A stretch of DNA of 37,286 nt from Desulfobacteraceae bacterium (GTDB lineage Bacteria > Desulfobacterota > Desulfobacteria > Desulfobacterales > Desulfobacteraceae). The DNA is taken from positions 1 through 37,286 of the forward strand of contig PIVQ01000012.1 of assembly GCA_003354055.1 (NCBI GenBank). The letters are read 5' to 3'. The stretch's first letter is position 1; every line of letters begins with the position of its first letter. A program made the position numbers and the translations under genes. Under the pieces are notes generated by a model that was given only the letters and a program-made list of their open reading frames with translations, did not search any database and was not told the DNA's origin. Of this stretch, positions 25,344 to 32,717 are shown in pieces.

Positions 25344-27306
25344 GTTCCTTGATCCGACTACAGACCAGAGTCAAGCACCAAGACCGACACAGGCTAAATT
25401 TGTTGATCCTGGCGCTACTGAAGAGGTGGAAAGGCAAAAGGCTGATTTTGGTACAGGGCTTATACAAATGATAGCCCAAGGTTTAACTTTGGGTTTTTCT
25501 GACGAGATAAGCGCCGCAGCAATGGCCGTTCCAGCCTCACTACAGACGGGTGAGGACATAAGCATTGTTTATAATACTTTAGTTGGTGATATCCGGGGCC
25601 AGCAAGACCAATTCAGAGAAGAAAACCCAAAAACAGCCCTAGCCGCAGAAATAGGTGGTGGGTTATTGACTGGTGGGGCTGGTGGTTTAAAAGTAGCAGG
25701 TTCTCAAGCATTAAGGAATGCACCTAGATTGACAAAGTTTGCAGCTGCTGGCGCAGTACCGGGATCTATAACGGGGGCTGGTTTTTCTGATTCCGACAGC
25801 ATACCAGAGGCTGCGAAAGACGTTCTAGTAGGTGGTACGACTGGAGCTGCCACAGGTGCGGCGCTTCCAATAGTAGGCGGGTTTGCTGCAAAAGGGTTAC
25901 AAAAAGGCGCAGTGGCCATTGATACTGCATTCAGGGGCGCTCCCACAAGGGCTTTAAGGCAGGTTAAGCAAGCTTTTGAGTTAGACGAAGTTTCAGCGGC
26001 CAATGCACTAAGGAAAAAACAAGTTCTTGGTGAAGAGGCTAGTTTAGGCGATATTGGCGGTGAAAATGTATTGGGTATCGCTGAAGATATCGCGCAACAA
26101 CCAGGTAGGGGGCGGAATAGGGCCGCTAAATTCCTTACGGACAGATTAAAGCAGCAGAGAGTTAGGATAGTTGATGCGGTTAAAGGTAAGTTAAGCAGCC
26201 AAGCTGGGACATTGAACGAAGCCTCAGAGGAAATATTAACCAGAATGAAGGTAGAGTCTAGGCCAATATATGAGCAGGCAATGTCAGTTAGGATTAACAA
26301 CACAGAACCATTGCAAGCATTAATTACTAATCCTAAAGTAAAGCCTCTTATACCGAAAGCGATAAAACTTGCACAATCAGATGTTGATTTGCCTCAGTCA
26401 TTAAAGAGCGGTTTAGATCCAGATAACCCGAATATGGTTGTATGGGATTATGTTAAAAAGGCTATTGATGACAGGTCTAGAAAGGTGGGAGGGAATGAGA
26501 GGAGAATTCTTACAGGGATAAAAAACAAACTTGTTTCAGTGCTCGACAATCAAAACCCATCATACAAAGAGGCGCGGAAGGTTTGGTCAGATAGTGCGAG
26601 GCAACTAGATGCCCTTGAGGAGGGTAGAAGTATTTTCAAAGATGCAAAAACAGACATTACAGACCTGAAAACAAGATTTAAAGGCATGAGTGATGATCAG
26701 AAGGAGTTATTTAGGGTTGGGGCAGGTCATGAGGTATTAAATATTGTAAGGAACGCAGACGACACATTGAAGGGTGTTCCAGCGGCTAGTCTTCTTAAAA
26801 AGATATTCGGATCTCCTGCAAAACGGGAAGCTTTACAGACGATTTTTGAAAACCCATCTGATTTCAGGTCATTTAGACGTACACTTCAGGCAGAACAGAA
26901 GTTTTCGGATAATGCTAATACAGTACTGGCCAATTCTGCTACTGCGCGAAGGCTGGCACAAAAAGAGGCCGGAGGCGTTGACGCTACATTGGCCGCTGAA
27001 GTAGCGGAGGCGTTAAAGGGTAGGATATCAGCAGGCTTAAGGGCTATAAGTAGGGTAGCGAAGGGTGCAACTGATGATACCGCAGTAAAAAAGGAACTTT
27101 CAGAAAGAGTATTCACTAAGGATCTAACTGCTATCAAACAAACGCTGAAAGAAATGGATGAGGCGGGCTCAACGCTACCTAAATGGGCGCAAAGCGCGCT
27201 AAGACTAGAAGACAGGAATCTAGTTAAATGGGTGAAAGTAGAGCAAAACAGAAACAGGTTAATAGAATTTATGAGCGGGGGCTTGTCTGCTCAGCTTGCA
27301 AAGTAG
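25333..27306 (+). CDS. Third ejection protein with membrane-active segment
   Basis: 657 residues from the ATG at 25333, chosen because GGAGG (25321-25325) lies 7 nt upstream; a GTG at 25327 is too close. Residues about 30-200 include Gly/Ala-rich hydrophobic stretches (LAAEIGGGLLTGGAGGL, GTTGAATGAALPIVGGFAA) of the kind that insert in membranes. The rest is long charged helices. P22 gp16, the last ejection protein, also has membrane-active character, so this is the likely counterpart. It overlaps the previous gene by 11 nt. Confidence 0.72.
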   Translation: MPNKFLDPTTDQSQAPRPTQAKFVDPGATEEVERQKADFGTGLIQMIAQGLTLGFSDEISAAAMAVPASLQTGEDISIVYNTLVGDIRGQQDQFREENPKTALAAEIGGGLLTGGAGGLKVAGSQALRNAPRLTKFAAAGAVPGSITGAGFSDSDSIPEAAKDVLVGGTTGAATGAALPIVGGFAAKGLQKGAVAIDTAFRGAPTRALRQVKQAFELDEVSAANALRKKQVLGEEASLGDIGGENVLGIAEDIAQQPGRGRNRAAKFLTDRLKQQRVRIVDAVKGKLSSQAGTLNEASEEILTRMKVESRPIYEQAMSVRINNTEPLQALITNPKVKPLIPKAIKLAQSDVDLPQSLKSGLDPDNPNMVVWDYVKKAIDDRSRKVGGNERRILTGIKNKLVSVLDNQNPSYKEARKVWSDSARQLDALEEGRSIFKDAKTDITDLKTRFKGMSDDQKELFRVGAGHEVLNIVRNADDTLKGVPAASLLKKIFGSPAKREALQTIFENPSDFRSFRRTLQAEQKFSDNANTVLANSATARRLAQKEAGGVDATLAAEVAEALKGRISAGLRAISRVAKGATDDTAVKKELSERVFTKDLTAIKQTLKEMDEAGSTLPKWAQSALRLEDRNLVKWVKVEQNRNRLIEFMSGGLSAQLAK

Positions 27307-27451
27307 GAATATATTTGTAATAAAGCTCAGCGACAACGATACCGAGCACCAAGCCAGCGAGAAATCGCCAATCAGCAATAGAATTTTGCCATATGATGCC
27401 CGCAAGCATCAGGACGAAAACCGAATAAATAGCTATTTGTTTAAACCACAT
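27269..27451 (-). CDS. Possible small two-helix membrane protein on the opposite strand
   Basis: 60 residues from an internal ATG; the frame is open further to 27532. Two membrane helices are evident (QIAIYSVFVLMLAGIIW and FLAGLVLGIVVAELYYKY) with a polar C-terminus (QAEQTSPRS). It fills most of the 158-nt gap between two rightward late genes and overlaps the 3' end of the upstream one by 38 nt in convergent orientation. No clear ribosome site or promoter was found. The membrane pattern makes it more than a random frame, and a lysis or exclusion protein is conceivable, but expression is unproven. Confidence 0.4.
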   Translation of the reverse strand: MWFKQIAIYSVFVLMLAGIIWQNSIADWRFLAGLVLGIVVAELYYKYIPTLQAEQTSPRS

Positions 27452-27464
27452 AAGGTAAAGACAC

Positions 27465-29315
27465 ATGTTTAAAAGATTTATTGTACTCTCTTTAGCCATA
27501 CTATTGTCAAGTAACGCTTTCGGAGCGTTCACAGCAGCTACCAGGCTACCGCATCAATACATGGACGCTAACGGTGATCCTTGCTCTGGGTGCGTTCTAT
27601 CGGCTTTTGACAGTGGAACTACTACCCCGGCAATAATGTACTCAGACAATGCTGGCACTTCTCTAGGAACTTCAGACACGCTCACGTCAACAGGTTATAC
27701 AACCTCACCAATCATATGGCTGGATAACTCCAAGGATTACAAGTTTGTACTAAAAACCTCCGCAGCTGTAACTATTTGGACTGCAGACACGATAGTGCCA
27801 GAGGGAAAGGGCGGAACCACGATAGAAGGGAATTTAGTTATAAGCGCGTCAGACGCAACAGCCAGGTCAGTTACTGTTTACAACACAAATGGCGGTATGC
27901 AGTTCCTAGCCGATGCAACAACAGGAGATTTTTATCTTAAGCAAGTTAATTCTTCAGGAGCAGATGAAGAGGATTGGATTTTTGGTGACAGGTCAGACGG
28001 TAGTTTAACACTATATCAGAATGATTCTCCTTTTCTTGATGCCGATGGAACCAGTGTTGATTTGACTGGTTTAATTACTTCTGCAGGCGTTTTATCTGTT
28101 GATGACACAACCGATTCTAGTTCTACTACCACGGGGTCAATTCATACAGACGGTGGTCTAGGAGTAGTTAAAAACAGCTTCTTTGGTAACAAAGTAACAA
28201 TAACTCAAGCTGCAGCTGATGCTGGTTTGCGGGTAGATTCTGACGGGTCTACAACTAACGCTGCTCTTTTTGTTAGTGCTAATGGGTTAACCACAGGATC
28301 AGCGGCTTTAATTTCATCAGCCAGCACGGACACTGGGACAAGAAATATTCTACAACTGATTAATAGTGATAGCGCCGCTACTGGTACAACAGTTCTTAGT
28401 GTTAATCAGAGCTCAGCAGTTAGGGCGGGGTTTATTAATCAAGACGCCAATGCTGAAGCGCTTGTTATTGATAGTGAAGCCACTACAGCTTCGGGGGTTA
28501 GTTTCACATCACCTACTCAGACCACAGGCACTGTATTGCAAGTATCAGGTGCAGATTCACTTACAACAGGAAAGGTGGCTGAATTTACCTCAAATTCAGC
28601 GGAAACAGACACTCGCCAAATAGTATTAATTCAGAATGACAACGCAGCAGCAACAGGCACAACAGGGTTAAAGGTTATTCAGGATTCCACAGGTCTTGCC
28701 GCTGATTTCGGTGGTGATGTTAGTGTAACTGGAGGCATTACAGCAGTTACAGACATTACACTGTACGATACTGCAAACGAAAGTAATCCGAGTATTCTTG
28801 TTGGGTCTAGTGCTGCAGAGCAATTTAAGATCCAACCTGTTTCTGATACGGGCGATAACGATGTTTTATATGTAAATTTCGTGTCTACTACTGCCAGTGC
28901 TACTGCTGATGCTGGGCATATGAGATTTTCGGTAGATGACGATTTAAAGTTAGGGATTTATGATGATGGTGTTGTAGTGTTTGTTGACACTGTTACTACT
29001 GGAGTAGCGGTAGAGGTTTCAGATGCAGATGCTTTAACATCAGGGACAATAGCAGAATTCACCTCAAACTCGTCAAGTGGTACAGCTAGAAACCTTGTAG
29101 AGGTTATAAACGATAATACCGCAGCGACAGCAGCTAATAATATATATCTAAAGCAAGATGCAGCTAATTCATTTATCGAATTTGTAGGTACCTCGGCGGG
29201 GACTACTACAGATCCGTTATCTACACTTACGACCCCTGGGGCACTTACGGGTTATATTCAAATCAAAATTAATGGCTCTAAGTTCTGGATTCCTTATTAT
29301 GCAGACCCTAGTTAG
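27465..29315 (+). CDS. Tail fibre/spike with signal peptide
   Basis: 616 residues, AAGGT 8 nt upstream. It opens with a Sec-like signal (MFKRFIVLSLAILLSSNAFG). A domain typical of phage tail proteins follows (about 25-105): LPHQYMDANGDPCSGCVLSA, SGTTTPAIMYSDNAG, PIIWLDNSKDYKFVLK and TIWTADTI. Long Thr/Ser/Asp-rich repeats come next: the units TGTVLQVSGADSLTTGKVAEF and TGVAVEVSDADALTSGTIAEF recur with spacing suited to a trimeric beta fibre. The end GYIQIKINGSKFWIPYY is a frequent fibre terminus. Last gene of the late operon. Confidence 0.75.
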   Translation: MFKRFIVLSLAILLSSNAFGAFTAATRLPHQYMDANGDPCSGCVLSAFDSGTTTPAIMYSDNAGTSLGTSDTLTSTGYTTSPIIWLDNSKDYKFVLKTSAAVTIWTADTIVPEGKGGTTIEGNLVISASDATARSVTVYNTNGGMQFLADATTGDFYLKQVNSSGADEEDWIFGDRSDGSLTLYQNDSPFLDADGTSVDLTGLITSAGVLSVDDTTDSSSTTTGSIHTDGGLGVVKNSFFGNKVTITQAAADAGLRVDSDGSTTNAALFVSANGLTTGSAALISSASTDTGTRNILQLINSDSAATGTTVLSVNQSSAVRAGFINQDANAEALVIDSEATTASGVSFTSPTQTTGTVLQVSGADSLTTGKVAEFTSNSAETDTRQIVLIQNDNAAATGTTGLKVIQDSTGLAADFGGDVSVTGGITAVTDITLYDTANESNPSILVGSSAAEQFKIQPVSDTGDNDVLYVNFVSTTASATADAGHMRFSVDDDLKLGIYDDGVVVFVDTVTTGVAVEVSDADALTSGTIAEFTSNSSSGTARNLVEVINDNTAATAANNIYLKQDAANSFIEFVGTSAGTTTDPLSTLTTPGALTGYIQIKINGSKFWIPYYADPS

Positions 29316-29413
29316 TAACGGTACTTAATTAATAGCCCGATAATCACACCACTAAGAAGTGCTAGACAATGGCTAGCGATCAGCAATAGGTTGTATATCT
29401 CGTGTGGGCTCAT
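29312..29413 (-). CDS. Possible 33-residue membrane peptide
   Basis: One strong membrane helix (YNLLLIASHCLALLSGVIIG) with a basic end (LLIKYRY). AGGA lies 5-6 nt upstream of the ATG. It converges with the tail fibre gene (4-nt overlap) and lies downstream of the leftward operon terminator, so it would need readthrough or its own promoter. With the ORF at 27269 it makes a pair of minus-strand membrane ORFs around the fibre gene. Confidence 0.35.
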   Translation of the reverse strand: MSPHEIYNLLLIASHCLALLSGVIIGLLIKYRY

Positions 29414-29447
29414 AGGTGTCCTATAGTGTATTATTCCCTTAGTTGAA

Positions 29448-29469
29448 TAAAAGGCGGGTTTCCCCACCT
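29448..29469 (-). terminator. Leftward intrinsic terminator with GAAA loop
   Basis: On the minus strand, AGGUGGG-GAAA-CCCGCCU forms a 7-bp stem (one G-U pair) capped by a GNRA tetraloop and followed by UUUA. It sits 7 nt after the stop of the DUF2829 protein and ends the leftward early operon. Confidence 0.8.
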
Positions 29470-29475
29470 GTATCG

Positions 29476-29967
29476 TTAATCGACTATTCGCCAATCGTCG
29501 GCAGCCATATCGGTCTGACTGGCCAGCCATGGAACAACATTGCCCTGCGCTGTTTTCATTGCAAAGTATGCTCCATATGGAACATTGCCACCAAACTCTG
29601 CTTTGGCTACATCTGTCACAGCTGGGTAAACGTTCTCTGGAACAAAATAGACAAACATTCCTTTCCCATTCCATCCCAGGCGCTCAACTTTCAACCCCAG
29701 TATCTTCGCCGCTTCGGTAGCCATACCGAAACTCATACCGTCAACGGGTCTATACGAATTGTCAAACACACCCTTCGGAGACCACGATATATAACCTTTA
29801 TGATTAGGGTGGTTCGCTTGGCCACCATCAATATACTCGACAAGAAACCCATCATCACTACCATCCTCATCATCGGGAAGTTTCCACACTCGATACGCGT
29901 TGTAATCGCCCCGATTCATTGCCACTGCCAGAATCATCTTTACGCCGATATGTTTTTTCATACTCAT
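29476..29967 (-). CDS. DUF2829/Tad2-like protein fused to a phage N-terminal domain (candidate anti-Thoeris)
   Basis: 163 residues. The C-terminal half is DUF2829: SFGMATEAAKIL (79-90), GWNGKGMF (98-105), and the hallmark VPWLASQTDMAADDW (145-159). DUF2829 is the family of Tad2, a phage protein that sequesters the cyclic ADP-ribose signal of the Thoeris defence system. The N-terminal half (NRGDYNAYRVWKLPDDEDGS, FLVEYIDGG, GYISWSPKGVF; about 18-68) is a separate small domain also seen in phage proteins. Start choice: of three in-frame ATGs (29973, 29967, 29961), 29967 has GAGGAA at the best distance. It is last in the leftward operon, directly before a terminator, as expected for an accessory counter-defence gene. 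Function here is inferred from family. Confidence 0.8.
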   Translation of the reverse strand: MSMKKHIGVKMILAVAMNRGDYNAYRVWKLPDDEDGSDDGFLVEYIDGGQANHPNHKGYISWSPKGVFDNSYRPVDGMSFGMATEAAKILGLKVERLGWNGKGMFVYFVPENVYPAVTDVAKAEFGGNVPYGAYFAMKTAQGNVVPWLASQTDMAADDWRIVD

Positions 29968-29997
29968 ACTCATTTCCTCTCGTTGGTTGTGTTAAAA

Positions 29998-30192
29998 CTA
30001 TTTATTGTGCCATCGGCCGCAAAGCTCATCTATTTCTTTGTCATCTTCCCGCTCTTCAATAGCCCGACGCCTAGCAGTTAAAGAGCGGTTATACTCTGCC
30101 AATTCACTGTCAATGACTTTCTGTGGTTTACGCTCTTTGTATAGCTCACCTTTGGCTATCACAATATGTTTATATTCTGTTGGTCGTCGCAT
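29998..30192 (-). CDS. Small charged protein after NinG
   Basis: 64 residues with AAGGA 9 nt upstream. Very basic/acidic helix (SLTARRRAIEEREDDKEIDE). It overlaps the end of the NinG gene by 34 nt in another frame. No domain recognised; expected to be co-transcribed with the nin-like genes. Confidence 0.6.
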   Translation of the reverse strand: MRRPTEYKHIVIAKGELYKERKPQKVIDSELAEYNRSLTARRRAIEEREDDKEIDELCGRWHNK

Positions 30193-30770
30193 GATAAAAG
30201 TTCCTTCAGTTTTTGCTTGTAATAAAGCTCAATCTCTTTGTAATCCTGCACAGTGCGTTTTGTTACCTTGGATTTGCTTGCTTTCATCTCGTCGACCGCC
30301 TCATTTCCGATCTTAATTCTTAACCTGGCTTCATAATCATCGCTATTCCCGCCCTTGTACTGATTGCAATAAACGCTTTGTGCATGAATATTCCTTTCGT
30401 CATATCGAAGATGAGAATAGTTTCCTGATTCTAAAAAATGACCCGCTTGAAAGGTTTTCTTATGCGGACGGCCACAACAAATACAGGGCAGACCTTTATC
30501 GCGAGTTCTTATATACAAGTGGCAAGCTGTTTTTGCTGCCTTCGCCCTAGTCTTTGGGTCATTCTCGTAAAACTCCCTATCGTGTTTAGCGTTCTTTTTC
30601 TTGGTTTCAGCTTGTGCCATTTTCAAATACTTGGCAGTTGATTTATCTCTTCGCTTAATAGCAAGATTGGTTGCACAACTGATATCGCAAAACCAACCAC
30701 CATGTATTTTAATCATGGCATCTACTGGCTTACGCTCCTTGCAGCTTGTGCAAAGTCTGAGTTTATTCAT
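30159..30770 (-). CDS. ninG: NinG-like recombination protein
   Basis: 203 residues with the NinG (Rap-type) core: the TACHLYIRTRDKGLPCICCG segment (about 81-100), then AGHFLESGNYSHLRYDERNI, and QSVYCNQYKGGN, matching the family pattern AGHYR...LRFNE.NVHKQ...CN. Two Cys pairs (C8/C11 near the start and the C-x2-C-C pair) suggest bound zinc. NinG resolves branched recombination intermediates in lambdoid phages. The gene overlaps NinB (ATGA type, 4 nt), matching the usual nin cluster. Confidence 0.88.
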   Translation of the reverse strand: MNKLRLCTSCKERKPVDAMIKIHGGWFCDISCATNLAIKRRDKSTAKYLKMAQAETKKKNAKHDREFYENDPKTRAKAAKTACHLYIRTRDKGLPCICCGRPHKKTFQAGHFLESGNYSHLRYDERNIHAQSVYCNQYKGGNSDDYEARLRIKIGNEAVDEMKASKSKVTKRTVQDYKEIELYYKQKLKELLSCDDQQNINIL

Positions 30771-31183
30771 AAGAGATCATCTTTGCTTGGCCAGGGGATT
30801 GAGATTCCAAACTCTTGAGCAGTGAAACGATTCAATGTTTCGTAAACCTTGGTGTACTCAACTGTATTTGCATCCGCAGTGCTTGATTTTTTAATGATCA
30901 CTTCCTGTAGCGGCTTCCAAAGTTCTTTTTTAACTAGATCGCTGTTCCAAGGGATGTCTATTTTAGGGCGTAGTTCAAAGAATCTTCGCAGATCATACCC
31001 GGCTTCGTTCAATTCATCGGCTAGCAAAGTGAAGTAAGTATGTAAAGCTTTGTTCTGTTTGTTGGTGCGTTGTTTAGCAACAGACCATTTATACGCAACA
31101 TACTTGTGCTCGGCGCGGAGCCGTTTAACTTGCTCTATGAATAATTCTTCACTGTAATCTGAATTCGTTATCCAGGGTTTCAT
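30767..31183 (-). CDS. ninB: NinB-like recombination mediator
   Basis: 138 residues. The core QRTNKQNKALHTYFTLLADE (about 38-57) and DIPWNSDLVKKELWKPLQEV (about 75-94) follow the NinB/Orf pattern (R-x-x-x-Q-N-x-x-L, then W-x-x-x-x-V-K). NinB binds ssDNA and helps load annealases. It lies between the methyltransferase and NinG genes, 2 nt from the former. The call is by pattern and context; sequence similarity to lambda NinB is limited. Confidence 0.7.
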   Translation of the reverse strand: MKPWITNSDYSEELFIEQVKRLRAEHKYVAYKWSVAKQRTNKQNKALHTYFTLLADELNEAGYDLRRFFELRPKIDIPWNSDLVKKELWKPLQEVIIKKSSTADANTVEYTKVYETLNRFTAQEFGISIPWPSKDDLL

Positions 31184-31185
31184 TG

Positions 31186-32171
31186 TTAACCCAACCTCTC
31201 AGCAGACATTATTGCCCGCCCGATCATCTCGGGTATTTGTGGCACTACTGCGTTTCCTAGAGCTCTAAGTCTGTGTGACCTATTGAGTACCCCATTAGCC
31301 ACTCGACCCACTCCGGGTTCAACTGGCCACCGACTTGTTCGCGCAGCGGCTTTCCTCGGGGATGGCTGTCTCGTTTCTCCTTCCCCGCGGCAGAGAACTT
31401 CCCCGACCTGTAATCCGATGCCATCGGTGTTGCCCATAACGCCGGCGCTTTCACCGCACTGACAAGAGTTGCACCCCTTTTCCCGTCTGGAACATTCACA
31501 CCCTGTTTCGCATTGGCCGCGGTTGGCGTTGGAAACCATGACCCGGGCAGTTTTTGCATTGCCGGTGCCGCCTGGTTGGCTGTTGCTGTCGGTGTGTGCA
31601 ATAAGTCTTGCGCGCTCAGCTTCGGTTCGCCTCGGCTGTTGTATTTCCCTTTCTTCCTGTTTACTGCATCGTCCGCCACTGGTGTTTGCCACAATCCACA
31701 CCCTATCTCTTCGGTGATTGGAATCGACGGCACAAGCCGGAATAACAAACGTTTGGCAGGCGTAGCCGATACTTTCCAGGTCAGATAACACTTCGTCGAG
31801 TCCCATGGTGATGTGGCCAGCAACATTTTCACCAATGAACCAAGCCGGCCGGAGCTCCTGTAATAATCTAAACACTTCTGGCCAGAGGTGACGGTCATCT
31901 TCTGCGCCTGCTCGCTTCCCGGCAAGGCTAAACGGTTGGCATGGGTATCCCCCGCAAATAAGGTCAATTGGTCCGACATGCTCACCTCTCAATAGTTTGA
32001 CATCCTCAAATATTGGCACATCCGGCCAATGTTTATTAAGCACTTTCCTGCAGAATGGGTCTATCTCACAAAAGGCTATGGTTTCCATTCCTGCACGCTC
32101 TAGGCCGAGGGAGAATCCACCGGTAGAATGCCAGAGAACAAATCTAATACTTTAAATTTATCTTCTGGCAT
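31186..32171 (-). pseudogene. dcm: DNA cytosine-5 methyltransferase, frameshifted in motif I
   Basis: The gene should start at ATG 32171 (strong AGGAGG upstream) and reads MPEDKFKVLDLFSGI. Then five extra bases (CTACC, + strand about 32122-32126) shift the frame, and a stop follows nine codons later (32100). The correct continuation, GGFSLGLERAGMETIAFCEI, is in the next frame. Removing the five bases restores a 326-residue C5 methyltransferase with motif I FSGIGG, motif IV GGYPCQPFS, motif VI GENV, motif VIII RRDRVW and motif X GNAVVPQ. From the downstream ATG 32088, 300 codons remain open but lack motif I, which binds S-adenosylmethionine. It could be a real lesion, a phase-variable allele or a sequencing/assembly error. 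A second ORF overlaps it. Confidence 0.85.
31257..31979 (-). CDS. Overlapping ORF inside the methyltransferase gene (WxTPxAxD-repeat protein)
   Basis: 240 residues read in another frame of the methyltransferase gene, entirely inside it. ATG 31979 has GAGAGG at a suitable distance; a GTG at 31985 is also possible. The protein is not random: MSDQLTLFAGDTHANRLALP, EAQKMTVTSGQKCL, SPWDSTKCYLTWKVSATP, LLFRLVPSIP, four W/L-x-TP-x-A-type units (LWQTPVADD, LHTPTATAN, WFPTPTAAN, LWATPMASD), and the end LNPEWVEWLMGYSIGHTD. I recognise this as a recurrent phage protein seen near cytosine methyltransferases. Function unknown; it might assist methyltransferase targeting (speculative). Confidence 0.65.
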   Translation of the reverse strand: MSDQLTLFAGDTHANRLALPGSEQAQKMTVTSGQKCLDYYRSSGRLGSLVKMLLATSPWDSTKCYLTWKVSATPAKRLLFRLVPSIPITEEIGCGLWQTPVADDAVNRKKGKYNSRGEPKLSAQDLLHTPTATANQAAPAMQKLPGSWFPTPTAANAKQGVNVPDGKRGATLVSAVKAPALWATPMASDYRSGKFSAAGKEKRDSHPRGKPLREQVGGQLNPEWVEWLMGYSIGHTDLEL

Positions 32172-32658
32172 TTTTAACCTCCTTTTGCTTGTAGTAGTGT
32201 TTAAGTGATATCTCTCTCCTTTTCTCCGGGTTTTTCTTTGCCCATTCTTTGGTTATTTCGCAGTGGCATTTTTTGCACCTTGATGATGGGGTGAATCCTT
32301 TCCTTGGATAGAATGATGAAAGCTTTAGAATTTTTTTGCATGTTGTGCAGGGTTTATGAGTCCATTCACCATCTAACATTTTCCATCCAGCATGAATTCG
32401 TCTGTGATCTGAATTAGAAAGAAGAATTAAATTACCTAAACTATAATTTCCTTTGTTGTGATCAATATGGTGTATTTCGTGGTTTTTAGGTTTAGGGCCA
32501 TGCGCCATTTCCCAAACATAAACATGTATTTTTACATCTCTCCCACCCAACCAAATAAGCTTATATCCTTTAGCGTCCAAATATACCGGATAATTGCCAA
32601 ACATTTCACCGTCGAGTCGTTTGCCAAATCTCCCATTTTTTGTTCTTGATTTATTCAT
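32158..32658 (-). CDS. HNH endonuclease, homing type
   Basis: 166 residues from ATG 32658 (the frame extends to a TTG at 32694). The HNH core is EIHHIDHNKGNYSLGNLILL (61-80), with H63/H64, D66, N76 and H85/H89, typical of phage free-standing homing nucleases. A C-terminal zinc site follows (C104-x2-C107 and C128-x2-C131), then a basic helix. It overlaps the methyltransferase start by 14 nt and supplies its ribosome site. Such genes are often mobile and cut alleles lacking them. Confidence 0.88.
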   Translation of the reverse strand: MNKSRTKNGRFGKRLDGEMFGNYPVYLDAKGYKLIWLGGRDVKIHVYVWEMAHGPKPKNHEIHHIDHNKGNYSLGNLILLSNSDHRRIHAGWKMLDGEWTHKPCTTCKKILKLSSFYPRKGFTPSSRCKKCHCEITKEWAKKNPEKRREISLKHYYKQKEVKNARR

Positions 32659-32665
32659 ATTAATA

Positions 32666-32694
32666 ATCTTAGTAAATAGATCTAGTGCAGTCAA
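32666..32694 (-). promoter_or_regulatory. Candidate sigma-70 promoter for the HNH gene
   Basis: On the minus strand TTGACT (-35, 32694-32689) is separated by exactly 17 nt from TAAGAT (-10, 32671-32666). The expected start falls within 1-2 nt of the ATG at 32658, which has no ribosome site, so the transcript could be leaderless. Suggestive only. Confidence 0.35.
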
Positions 32695-32717
32695 CTACTT
32701 TCACTTCATACTCTCCT

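Noticed and set aside
25704..26303. 199-codon minus-strand ORF within the third ejection protein gene
   Set aside because: Ser/Pro/Ala-rich shadow of a helical, GC-biased gene, with no ribosome site or domain.
29443..30081. 212-codon plus-strand ORF antisense to the DUF2829 gene
   Set aside because: The minus frame has clear domain motifs and a ribosome site; the plus frame has neither.
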